From an uncultured Oscillospiraceae bacterium (GTDB lineage Bacteria; Bacillota; Clostridia; Oscillospirales; Oscillospiraceae), in NCBI GenBank assembly GCA_934630985.1, contig CAKTXO010000008.1:1-32141 (forward strand): 32,141 bases of DNA. Reading direction: 5' to 3'. The notes under the pieces are model-generated. The model ran no database searches, was not told where the DNA came from, and saw only the letters and a program-made list of their open reading frames with translations. The stretch's first letter is position 1, and each line of letters begins with the position of its first letter. Of this stretch, positions 23,247 through 30,762 are shown one piece after another. A program made the translations under genes and the position numbers.

Positions 23247-24602
23247 ATGCAAACAAGAGAATTGGCAAATTTTGTCTGCCAAATAGATGAGAAAAACACA
23301 TCCGATGCTACACGGCTTGTCATCCGTCAAACTGTGCTGGATACCATCGGCGCGGCTATCTCAGGTTCGGTAACTGCGGAAGGAGATATTTGGAGCCGGT
23401 ATTTTCTCGCCTATCATTCCGATGAACCTGCTGCAACCGTTTTGGGAAAAGCACTGCCCGTCGCCGGATACCGGCACGCAGCCGCCGTAAATGCCGCTTT
23501 TGGCCATATTTTGGATTTCGATGATGTTTGTAATTTGGCCATTGCGCATTTGGGTGTTGTAACTGTCCCGGGCGCTTTGGCTGTAGCCCAAAGCCGGAAT
23601 GCAAGTGGAAAAGAATTGATGTCTGCTGTGGCTTCCGGCTTTGAAATCGGTGCTCGCATCGGTTATGCAATAAATCCCAGTGCCTACAAGATATGGCACA
23701 CGACCTCTGTTGTGGGCGGGCTTTCCACCTGCGCAGCAGTCGGTCGGCTTTTGCATCTTTCTCCTGAACAAATGCTTCACGCATTCGGAAGCGCGGGCAC
23801 GCAAGCTGCGGGGCTGTGGGAATTTATGGCTGACGGTGCGATGAGCAAGCCCCTTCATACCGCCAATGCCACCCTATGCGGTATCCGTTCTGCAGAACTT
23901 GCCGCACTTGGTCTCACCGGTGCTTCGCGGATTTTAGAAGGGTCGCAGGGACTGCTGCGTGCCATGTCGAAGGAATATCACCCCGAGCGTTTGACACAGG
24001 ATTTTGGTTCGGAATATCTCATTTCAAAAAACGCGTTCAAGCCATATCCCTGCTGCCGTCATATTCATTCTGCTATGTACAGTATGATAAAACTGCTGCA
24101 AAAACATCATCTTTCCCCAAATCAAATCGTACAAATCAGAAGTTACACCTATGATACGGCTCAAAATCTAACTGATCGGCCGGAGCCCGCTACCGCCTAT
24201 GCTTGCAAATTCAGTATGCAGTACTGCCTTTCCGCGATTACCCTGCGTGGTGGATACGATATTGCCATTTTTGATGACGCTTCCATGCAGGATGCATCTA
24301 TCCGTGCCTTTATGAAAAAAATCCGGGTCATTTCGGATGGGGATATTAACAGCAAAATCGCGCAGGACGCCACCTGTTGGGGCAACCGCTTAGAGGTTGA
24401 ATATGCCGATGGTACCGTTTTTACCGAAGCTACCGACTATCCGCCCGGCGACCCGAACGCGCCCATGACATGGCAGTCGTCCCTGGAGAAGTTCCATTCA
24501 CTTGCTGATCCTGTCATTGGCCGGGAATATGCCGATTCTATTTCGAGGAAAATCGAGCATCTTGAACAGGTCGATAACGTAAACGACATTTTCCCAATTT
24601 AA
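23247..24602 (+). CDS. MmgE/PrpD family protein (2-methylcitrate dehydratase/aconitate decarboxylase/epimerase fold)
   Basis: The 451-residue protein matches the family from start to end: an N-terminal helical domain with DTIGAAISGS, AAVNAAFGHILDFDDV, the stretch SGFEIGARIGYAINP, and KPYPCCRHIHSAMYSMIKL with the conserved histidine region. Known members dehydrate 2-methylcitrate, decarboxylate cis-aconitate, or epimerise iminodisuccinate; all handle succinate-like di- or tricarboxylates. No prpB or prpC companion is present, so a methylcitrate cycle is unlikely. It leads the plus operon with GGAGG eight bases before the ATG. The exact reaction is unknown. Confidence 0.88.
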   Translation: MQTRELANFVCQIDEKNTSDATRLVIRQTVLDTIGAAISGSVTAEGDIWSRYFLAYHSDEPAATVLGKALPVAGYRHAAAVNAAFGHILDFDDVCNLAIAHLGVVTVPGALAVAQSRNASGKELMSAVASGFEIGARIGYAINPSAYKIWHTTSVVGGLSTCAAVGRLLHLSPEQMLHAFGSAGTQAAGLWEFMADGAMSKPLHTANATLCGIRSAELAALGLTGASRILEGSQGLLRAMSKEYHPERLTQDFGSEYLISKNAFKPYPCCRHIHSAMYSMIKLLQKHHLSPNQIVQIRSYTYDTAQNLTDRPEPATAYACKFSMQYCLSAITLRGGYDIAIFDDASMQDASIRAFMKKIRVISDGDINSKIAQDATCWGNRLEVEYADGTVFTEATDYPPGDPNAPMTWQSSLEKFHSLADPVIGREYADSISRKIEHLEQVDNVNDIFPI

Positions 24603-24691
24603 TCATCATTGGTATCTTTCACATCACGGCGTCATAGCGCGGCGTGTGTGGAATCAAATGAAAAGCAAATCTGAAAGGAGTAATTTTAACT

Positions 24692-25576
24692 ATGCTGCAA
24701 AACGTTGCCGAAAAAGAGAAGATCATTTTTGACACAGTTATTCGTGCTGTTACCGGTATCTCGGAAGACGCTTATCGCCTGCTTTCCGAGGCCAGGGAGC
24801 GTGAGAGCAACGAAACTGCAAAGAGTATCCTCACATCTATGCTGGAAAATGTAGATACTGCCAAAAAGAAGGACAAAGCTGTCTGCCAGTCCCCCGGATA
24901 CCCCACCTGCTGGGTTATTCACGGTGATGGCGAGTTTCCCGGTTACATAAAAGGCTCCGTCGAGAAGGCAGTCGCGGAGGCAACTCGACGCGGTTATCTC
25001 CGACCCAGCATGGTCGACCCGATTTCCCGCGTCAACACGGGCGATAACTCCGGCTGTGGCGTCCCCAATATTGAGTACGAATACAAACCCGGTCAGGAAT
25101 ACACCGACTTTTACATCAGCCTTAAGGGCTGCGGTGCGGAATTGGGTAACGCTATGCAGATTCTCACACCCGCAAAGCTTGGCAAAAACCTTGTTGGTCT
25201 GAAACGCTTTGTGATGGACACTGTCATTGCCGCAGGTGGAAAGCCTTGCCCGCCCTACTCCATCGGCATCGGCATTGGCGGGCAGATGGACGTATGCAGC
25301 AAACTTTCCCGGAAAACTGTCAGCACACGCAAATGGGACGACGTCAATCCGGATCCGGAGCTGGCCGCAATGGAAGACGAGCTTCGAAATAATATCAACA
25401 GCCTCGGACTTGGTGCCGCTGGAATCGGCGGAGATACGGTGTGTTTGGCTGTTAAAATCGCCAAGGTACATACGCACACGGCTATCGCTCCGGTCGCCAT
25501 CAACTTCCATTGCTGGGTCGCACGGCGGGCCGGTGTTCGGATTTATCCGGACGGTTCGACCGAAATCCTGCTCTGA
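24692..25576 (+). CDS. Class I fumarase/tartrate dehydratase alpha-subunit-like Fe-S hydro-lyase
   Basis: The 294-residue protein is the N-terminal-type subunit of two-subunit class I fumarases and L-tartrate dehydratases. It has candidate Fe-S cysteines at Cys65 (VCQSPG), Cys147 (LKGCGAELGNAM) and Cys186 (KPCPPYSIGIGIGG). The family adds water to or removes it from C4 dicarboxylates with an oxygen-sensitive [4Fe-4S] cluster. The usual CQDTG motif reads CQSPG here, an odd change next to the cluster ligand that may mean a non-fumarate substrate. It is followed 19 bp later by the beta subunit. A class II fumarase in the same operon strengthens the case for a different substrate. Confidence 0.88.
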   Translation: MLQNVAEKEKIIFDTVIRAVTGISEDAYRLLSEARERESNETAKSILTSMLENVDTAKKKDKAVCQSPGYPTCWVIHGDGEFPGYIKGSVEKAVAEATRRGYLRPSMVDPISRVNTGDNSGCGVPNIEYEYKPGQEYTDFYISLKGCGAELGNAMQILTPAKLGKNLVGLKRFVMDTVIAAGGKPCPPYSIGIGIGGQMDVCSKLSRKTVSTRKWDDVNPDPELAAMEDELRNNINSLGLGAAGIGGDTVCLAVKIAKVHTHTAIAPVAINFHCWVARRAGVRIYPDGSTEILL

Positions 25577-25595
25577 TTTTTGAAGGAGGAAACAT

Positions 25596-26186
25596 ATGAA
25601 TACCTACGAACTCAATTTGCCGTTGTCGGATGATGCTGTAAAAAAGCTTCGCATTGGTGATGTTGTTTATTTAACCGGGCACATTTTCACATCCCGCGAT
25701 ATGGCACACCTGAAATATAAGGCACTCTTAGCTGAAGGCGCACCTCTTCCCAAAGATTTTCATGGCGCGGCTATTTTTCACGCAGGTCCCGTTGCGTTAA
25801 AAGACAAAGACGGCAACTGGGAACTTCAGGTTATCGGCCCTACCACAAGTATCCGAATGGAGCCCTATGCGGATATGGTCGGCCAGATGGGCGTCAAGGC
25901 GCTTATTGGCAAGGGAGGCATGGCTGAGGATACCCAGCGTGCGACGAAACAATACGGCTATGTATATCTCCAAGCTGCACCGGGCTGCGGCGCAAAACTT
26001 GCCGAAGGTATTCGCAGCATTCAGGACGTACATTATCTCGAAATGGGTATGCCGGAGGCGCTATGGGATCTTGAAGCAGTGCACTTTGGCCCACTTGTCG
26101 TCGCAATGGACACGGAAGGAAGTAGCATCTACGCCAATCTGAAGGCAAATGCTATCGAAAAAGTTGAAAAGCTTTATAAAATCTAA
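25596..26186 (+). CDS. Class I fumarase/tartrate dehydratase beta-subunit-like protein
   Basis: The 196-residue protein matches the C-terminal swivel-type subunit of class I hydro-lyases. Seen are LRIGDVVYLTGHIFTSRDMAH, AIFHAGPV, VIGPTTSIRMEPY (the conserved GPTTSxRM motif) and LIGKGGMAEDT. It must pair with the alpha subunit encoded just upstream to make a hydratase. A strong AAGGAGG lies six bases before the ATG. Its length is normal and it appears intact. Confidence 0.91.
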   Translation: MNTYELNLPLSDDAVKKLRIGDVVYLTGHIFTSRDMAHLKYKALLAEGAPLPKDFHGAAIFHAGPVALKDKDGNWELQVIGPTTSIRMEPYADMVGQMGVKALIGKGGMAEDTQRATKQYGYVYLQAAPGCGAKLAEGIRSIQDVHYLEMGMPEALWDLEAVHFGPLVVAMDTEGSSIYANLKANAIEKVEKLYKI

Positions 26187-26208
26187 GAATACAGGGAGGT
26201 ATACTTCG

Positions 26209-27585
26209 ATGGACTACCGCATGGAACACGATTCTATGGGCGAGGTGAAGGTCCCGGCAGACAAGTACTGGGGTGCACAGACCGAGCGCAGCCACGAAAA
26301 CTTTCCAATCGGTGTCGGGCTTGAGACCATGCCGCGCGAGATTACAAAAGCCTTCGGTGTACTCAAGCTTGCTGCAGCCCGAGCAAACCATGCCCTAAAG
26401 CCCGAAAAGATGACCGCGGAGAAACTATCCGCCATCGAACAGGCTGCGACAGAGGTGTTAGAGGGTCAGCTTTTTGACCATTTTCCGCTCGTTGTTTGGC
26501 AGACAGGCTCCGGCACGCAGTCGAATATGAACGCCAACGAGGTTATCGCCAACCGGGGAAATGAACTTGCCGGGAAGAAGCTTCTGCATCCGAATGATGA
26601 TATCAATATGTCGCAGTCCTCCAACGACACGTTTCCGACCGCAATGCATATTGCGGCTGTCGAGGCGTTGGAAACGCAGGTTCTGCCCGCAATTGACAAG
26701 CTGGTAACTACACTTCGCAGACTGGAGGCGGAAAACGACGATGTTGTGAAGTCCGGTCGGACCCATTTGCAGGATGCCACGCCAATCAAATTCTCCCAGG
26801 AGATTTCCGGCTGGCGAAGTTCCCTTGAAAAAGATCGACAGCTGATTGTCCTCGCACTCGATCCTCTGCGGGAGCTGGCTCTCGGCGGCACAGCGGTCGG
26901 AACCGGGCTCAATGCACCGAAGGGATTTGACGTATGCGTTGCGCAGGAAATTTCCGGTATTACGGGTCGTAAATATCGCACAGCAGAGAATAAATTCCAT
27001 GCACTGACCTCGAAAGACGAGCTTGTTTTTGCACATGGGGCACTCAAAGCTTTGGCCTGCGATATGATGAAGATAGCAAACGATGTGCGCTGGCTCTCTT
27101 CAGGTCCCAGAGATGGCCTGGGTGAGATATTCATCCCCGAAAACGAACCCGGTTCTTCCATTATGCCAGGAAAGGTCAACCCCACGCAGTGTGAAGCGGT
27201 AACGATGGTGGCTGTGCAGGTGATGGGAAATGACGTTGCTGTGTCCATGGCCGCCAGTCAGGGCAATTTCGAGCTCAACGTGTTCATGCCGGTCTGCATC
27301 TATAACTTCCTGCAATCGGCGCGGTTGCTGTCCGAGTCAATCGTCTCGTTTACCGACCGTTGCGTGAGCGGCATTACGGCCAACCGTGAGAAAATGTACC
27401 ATAACTTGCACAATTCGCTCATGCTCGTCACTGCGTTGAATCCCTATATTGGCTACGAAAATGCTGCGAAAACGGCGAAGAAGGCATATAAGGAGAACAT
27501 TTCCCTCAAGGAAGCCTGTGTGGCACTCGGCTATTTGACCGCAGAAAAATTCGACGAGGTATTCCACCCGGAAAACATGATTTGA
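26209..27585 (+). CDS. fumC: Class II fumarate hydratase
   Basis: The 458-residue protein carries all class II fumarase marks: MEHDSMGEVKVPADKYWGAQT, TGSGTQSNMN (99-108), SSND (137-140), the catalytic pair in SGRTHLQDATP (Thr185-His186) and the signature GSSIMPGKVNPTQCEA (near 315). The signature is of the fumarase type, not the aspartase type. It interconverts fumarate and malate without an Fe-S cluster. The ATG at 26209 follows AGGGAGGT; an upstream in-frame ATG lies inside the beta-subunit gene and would add 20 unrelated residues. Having it beside an Fe-S class I pair in one operon is unusual. Confidence 0.93.
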   Translation: MDYRMEHDSMGEVKVPADKYWGAQTERSHENFPIGVGLETMPREITKAFGVLKLAAARANHALKPEKMTAEKLSAIEQAATEVLEGQLFDHFPLVVWQTGSGTQSNMNANEVIANRGNELAGKKLLHPNDDINMSQSSNDTFPTAMHIAAVEALETQVLPAIDKLVTTLRRLEAENDDVVKSGRTHLQDATPIKFSQEISGWRSSLEKDRQLIVLALDPLRELALGGTAVGTGLNAPKGFDVCVAQEISGITGRKYRTAENKFHALTSKDELVFAHGALKALACDMMKIANDVRWLSSGPRDGLGEIFIPENEPGSSIMPGKVNPTQCEAVTMVAVQVMGNDVAVSMAASQGNFELNVFMPVCIYNFLQSARLLSESIVSFTDRCVSGITANREKMYHNLHNSLMLVTALNPYIGYENAAKTAKKAYKENISLKEACVALGYLTAEKFDEVFHPENMI

Positions 27586-27588
27586 CCT

Positions 27589-28533
27589 ATGGGACAAATC
27601 GTGTCACTTGCGTTTCGGTCTGTTTTTCCATTGCTGGCTTTGATGCTGCTAGGAATTTTCCTACGGTCAAGCGGCATGCTGAGTGAGACAACCATTACGC
27701 AGCTGAACAAAATCAGCACAAAAGTCTTTATTCCCTGCCTGCTGTTCAACAATGTCTATACCGCGAATCTGCACGAGGCCTTTCAGTTACGGCTTTTTGC
27801 ATTTGAGCTAGCATGCACGCTTCTGATTGCTGCCAGTCTCTATCTTCTCGTACCGCGGCTGATTCGGGATCGGAAAACCCAGTGCTCTTATGCATGCAGT
27901 CTCTACTGGCCTAACTGTACAATGTTTGGCCTTCCAATCCTGACTTCTCTGTGCGGTGCGGAAGGAACACTCACCGGCACAATCATGATTGTAACAATTG
28001 CGCCGCTGTTCAGTGCGGGAGCCGCCGTATTTCTGGAAAGATACAAAAGCAGAGGACATCTGAATGGTCGGCAACTCCTGACGCATGTGTTCGCTAACCC
28101 TATGCTCTGGGGTTCCATTCTCGGCGTCAGTTGCAATTTGCTGAGTATTCGTCTGCCGCATGTAATCCTAAGCCCGATTCGGTCGGTTGCGGGCATTGCA
28201 ACACCGTTGGCTCTAATCTGCCTGGGCGGCTTTTTCAAATGGGAGTCGTCTCAGCACTTATTCCAGCCTGCGCTGCTTGGCTGCTTTTGCAAGCTCTTGT
28301 TGACGCCCACTATTGTTGCGCTTTTGGCGTTGCTCTGTGGTTATAGTGGCCTTCATGTGCTGTGCTTGCTCATCATCTTCGCTTCGCCCAGTGCTGTATC
28401 TACTTTTTCCGTCACCGATCCGTCGTTTGCAAATTGCGAACTCTCCGCCATGCTCGTTTCTCTATCCTCGATACTGTCTGTTTTTACTTATTTTTTCTGG
28501 ATTGTTCTGTATCAGTCATTGGCGCAGTATTAA
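27589..28533 (+). CDS. AEC (auxin efflux carrier) family transporter, possibly for malate
   Basis: This 314-residue, highly hydrophobic protein has about ten membrane segments in two halves. The N-terminal PLLALMLLGIFLRSSGMLSE followed by LNKISTKVFIPCLLF is characteristic of AEC carriers, as is the central NCTMFGLPIL. Bacterial AEC proteins include malate permeases of malolactic clusters, so export or exchange of malate or another C4 acid fits the neighbouring fumarases. It starts three bases after the fumC stop with no evident ribosome site, so translation is probably coupled. Confidence 0.87.
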   Translation: MGQIVSLAFRSVFPLLALMLLGIFLRSSGMLSETTITQLNKISTKVFIPCLLFNNVYTANLHEAFQLRLFAFELACTLLIAASLYLLVPRLIRDRKTQCSYACSLYWPNCTMFGLPILTSLCGAEGTLTGTIMIVTIAPLFSAGAAVFLERYKSRGHLNGRQLLTHVFANPMLWGSILGVSCNLLSIRLPHVILSPIRSVAGIATPLALICLGGFFKWESSQHLFQPALLGCFCKLLLTPTIVALLALLCGYSGLHVLCLLIIFASPSAVSTFSVTDPSFANCELSAMLVSLSSILSVFTYFFWIVLYQSLAQY

Positions 28534-28560
28534 AACACTATTTTAGGAAGAGGTATCTGT

Positions 28561-29559
28561 ATGATTGAAGTATTTGGAAATAAATGCGACTCAGGTAGCA
28601 AATTGTTTTTCACCGTTGATGGCCCCATGTATGCGAACCGTGCAGTAATGAAAATTCCGGTCATTGTTCTGAGCGGCAGTCAGGATGGCCCCACCTTCTG
28701 GATTAACGGCACTGTTCATGGCGATGAACTCAACGGCTCGTATGCCGCTTGGAAGTTGGTGCGAGAGCTTAACCCGGCAGATGTCAAAGGCAATATTGTT
28801 GTTACTCCGATAGCCAATGTTGCTGCATTTGTGGAGCAACACAAAACATCTCGCATCGATGATTTGGATATGGACACGCAGTTTCCCGGTGATGCAGGCG
28901 GCATGGCTTCCCAGATGGTCGCAAAGCTCATCTACGACGAGATCCGCGCACACGCTTCCTTCCTTATCAATTTCCACACTATTTCTAAGCTCTATGATGC
29001 GGAGCCCTATACGGTCAGTAAAATTGTTCCCGGCGCAGACCCTGCCGTCAACCAAACGGCGCTAGATTTGGCTTTGTGCTTCGGCGTCAAAAATAATTGT
29101 GTGGTCAATCTGGCCACAGCCACCGGCGAACTGCCTGGTGTCACAAACGGCGCACTCGACATTACCTGCATCAAAGACGGCATTCCTGCCTTCATGGGTG
29201 AAATGGGGCACGGCGGTGTTGCAGACCCGGTGGTCATGGCGGTTGCCCGCCGCGGCCTTCTGAATGTCATGAAAAAGCAGGGTATGATCTCGGGCGAACT
29301 GGAAGTGCCGGAGCTCCAATACCGCATCACGAAGCGCAAGTTCGTCCGCAGCCCGATGGGCGGTTTGATTGAAATGACGCACAAGCCTGGGGATATTGTA
29401 TCTGCTGGCACTACCATTGCGCACTTCCACTATTACGACGACAAACTTACTCCCTTTACCGTCGAACAGGATTCTCTGATTATTGCAACGCGTGTTTATC
29501 CCGCTTTCAATTCCGGCGATCGCGTGGCATTTTTGGGGCTTGAATGGGAAGAAGTTTAG
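28561..29559 (+). CDS. Succinylglutamate desuccinylase/aspartoacylase-type zinc deacylase
   Basis: The 332-residue protein has the M14-like zinc site of the AstE/AspA family: His53 and Glu56 in NGTVHGDELNGS, the third ligand His139 in LINFHT, and the catalytic glutamate Glu214 in FMGEMGHGG. A C-terminal beta-rich domain (about 255-332, RSPMGGLIEMTHKPGDIVSAG) resembles a biotinyl/lipoyl-like barrel seen in larger members. The family removes acyl groups from N-acyl amino acids, for example N-acetylaspartate, N-succinylglutamate or N-acetyl-diaminobutyrate. It closes the plus operon and may release an amino acid from an imported N-acyl compound. The ATG follows GGAAGAGG. Confidence 0.88.
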   Translation: MIEVFGNKCDSGSKLFFTVDGPMYANRAVMKIPVIVLSGSQDGPTFWINGTVHGDELNGSYAAWKLVRELNPADVKGNIVVTPIANVAAFVEQHKTSRIDDLDMDTQFPGDAGGMASQMVAKLIYDEIRAHASFLINFHTISKLYDAEPYTVSKIVPGADPAVNQTALDLALCFGVKNNCVVNLATATGELPGVTNGALDITCIKDGIPAFMGEMGHGGVADPVVMAVARRGLLNVMKKQGMISGELEVPELQYRITKRKFVRSPMGGLIEMTHKPGDIVSAGTTIAHFHYYDDKLTPFTVEQDSLIIATRVYPAFNSGDRVAFLGLEWEEV

Positions 29560-29799
29560 GATACGTCGTATAATGTCATAAAGCCCAATAAGTTTATCGG
29601 ATTAACGCAGTTGGTGCAGAGCTTGTACGAAAGTCCGTAGTAAAATATGTGATACAGCGATTTCAGAAAAGTCCGGAAGACCATCCCCATGGCTGAAAAG
29701 TTTTGTGCACGTTTCAGCACAGAGAGTGCCCGCAACTTGGGCATTCCTGCCGGCACCCTGCACCAGAATCAAAAGAACCCAACAGACCTCCTTGCATAA

Positions 29800-29839
29800 C
29801 GAAACCGCCGTCCCGATTTCAACCGGGACGGCGGTTTCG
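29800..29839. terminator. Strong 16-bp hairpin, possible terminator without T-run
   Basis: CGAAACCGCCGTCCCG (29800-29815) pairs perfectly with CGGGACGGCGGTTTCG (29824-29839) around an 8-nt loop. Neither strand continues with a T-run (TACAGG on plus), so classical intrinsic termination is doubtful. It may stop or stabilise the end of the catabolic transcript and insulate the kinase promoter just downstream. Confidence 0.55.
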
Positions 29840-29859
29840 TACAGGCAGAAACAATTAAG

Positions 29860-29908
29860 CTTGTCGTATGTCAAGTTAATATAGGAATATAACTTGACAT
29901 ACGACAAG
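29860..29908. promoter_or_regulatory. 19-bp perfect inverted repeat, operator of the second kinase cassette
   Basis: CTTGTCGTATGTCAAGTTA (29860-29878) and TAACTTGACATACGACAAG (29890-29908) are exact reverse complements separated by 11 bp. The right arm contains the TTGACA -35 box of the kinase promoter. A protein bound here would cover the -35 region, so repression is expected, probably by the HTH protein of the same cassette. Confidence 0.75.
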
Positions 29909-29922
29909 TAAAAAGATATAAT
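29894..29922 (+). promoter_or_regulatory. Full-consensus promoter of the second kinase cassette
   Basis: TTGACA (29894-29899), a 17-bp spacer and TATAAT (29917-29922) form a complete sigma-A consensus promoter. CTCGAGGTGA follows three bases after the -10, so the transcript would begin almost at the ribosome site. Such strength implies tight control by the overlapping inverted repeat. Confidence 0.85.
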
Positions 29923-29943
29923 AACCTCGAGGTGAAGGTACAC

Positions 29944-30762
29944 ATGCAGCTGATGAAAGAAAAGCAGGATCTGACGTATTTGTCGTGGTCTGTCTATCGC
30001 AATTCTTCCGGAACCGCCGGTTCTTTTCTGAAAGCATACTCCGAACTCGGTGGAAAGAAGACCTATTACAAACTCTCAAACTTTGATAAAGCGCGTGGAG
30101 TCATCGGGCATGAGTGCGTGAATGAGCTGATCGTTGACCGACTGCTGACGATACTGGGTATTCCGCATTTGGCGTACCAGTTGATTCACGCAGACGTAAC
30201 CATAGACGGCAAGACGCATGAAGTATATCTCTGCGCTTCGGAGGATTTCAAGGCAAAGAGCGAATCGAAGATTGCCTTGGATACCTATAAGGAGCTGGAG
30301 GCTTTGCCGGATGAATCTGCGCTGGAGTTTTGCACTCGCATGGGCTGGGAAGACTATATTTATCAGATGCTTGTCGTGGATTATCTGATTCTGAACCGGG
30401 ATCGCCACGGCGCCAATATCGAGGTACTGCGCAACAGCCGAAAGAAAACAATTCGTCTGGCTCCCCTGTTTGACCACGGCCTTTCGTTGCTTTGCAGTTG
30501 TCCCGATGATGCTGCGGCAGCAAAATTTGATGTGATGGCTGACAAACCATGCAACAACTATATTGGCTCGAAGTCCACATGGGATAATCTGCGTATCATT
30601 CCGAAGGACAAAATGCCGGAGCTGATGCCGCTTCACGAGAGTGACAGGCAGATACTGATGGAAGGACTGGACGGCGTGATCTCTCAGACGCTTCAGGACA
30701 AGATATGGGAAATGATCTGGAAAAGGTGGTGCGCATATGAAGATTTTTGCCATTCGAGATGA
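29944..30762 (+). CDS. HipA/CtkA-like serine/threonine kinase (second cassette)
   Basis: From the ATG at 29944 the protein has 272 residues. A candidate ATP-binding lysine is in TYYKLSNFD (Lys43), followed by GHECVNELIVDRLL. The catalytic loop is LNRDRHGAN (Asp153, Asn158) and the metal motif is APLFDHGLSLL (Asp177). This is the same compact HipA-like layout as the kinase at 3638-4450, but residue identity is clearly low outside the motifs. ATG 29944 is preferred over GTG 29932 because GAGGTGA lies eight bases before it and the GTG is itself part of that site. The next gene begins inside its last 26 bases. Its phosphorylation target is unknown. Confidence 0.77.
   Translation: MQLMKEKQDLTYLSWSVYRNSSGTAGSFLKAYSELGGKKTYYKLSNFDKARGVIGHECVNELIVDRLLTILGIPHLAYQLIHADVTIDGKTHEVYLCASEDFKAKSESKIALDTYKELEALPDESALEFCTRMGWEDYIYQMLVVDYLILNRDRHGANIEVLRNSRKKTIRLAPLFDHGLSLLCSCPDDAAAAKFDVMADKPCNNYIGSKSTWDNLRIIPKDKMPELMPLHESDRQILMEGLDGVISQTLQDKIWEMIWKRWCAYEDFCHSR

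Larger units (their letters stand above)
29560..29943. other. Intergenic region between the catabolic operon and the second kinase cassette (384 bp)
   Basis: No convincing gene was found. The right third holds a 16-bp hairpin, a 19-bp inverted repeat and a consensus promoter, listed separately. The stretch 29561-29580 contains GTCGTATAATGTCA, a spaced echo of the operator sequence GTCGTATGTCA found at 29863-29873. A 34-codon frame from ATG 29690 (MAEKFCARFSTESARNLG) has no ribosome site and is not called. Confidence 0.55.

Noticed and set aside
23247..24602. Methylcitrate cycle (prpD role)
   Set aside because: No prpB, prpC or propionyl-CoA gene lies nearby; neighbours are C4 dicarboxylate enzymes, so the narrower name was not used.
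29690..29800. 34-codon plus-strand frame MAEKFCARFSTESARNLG
   Set aside because: There is no ribosome site, no recognised family and the gene would be very short; it may be a decayed fragment.
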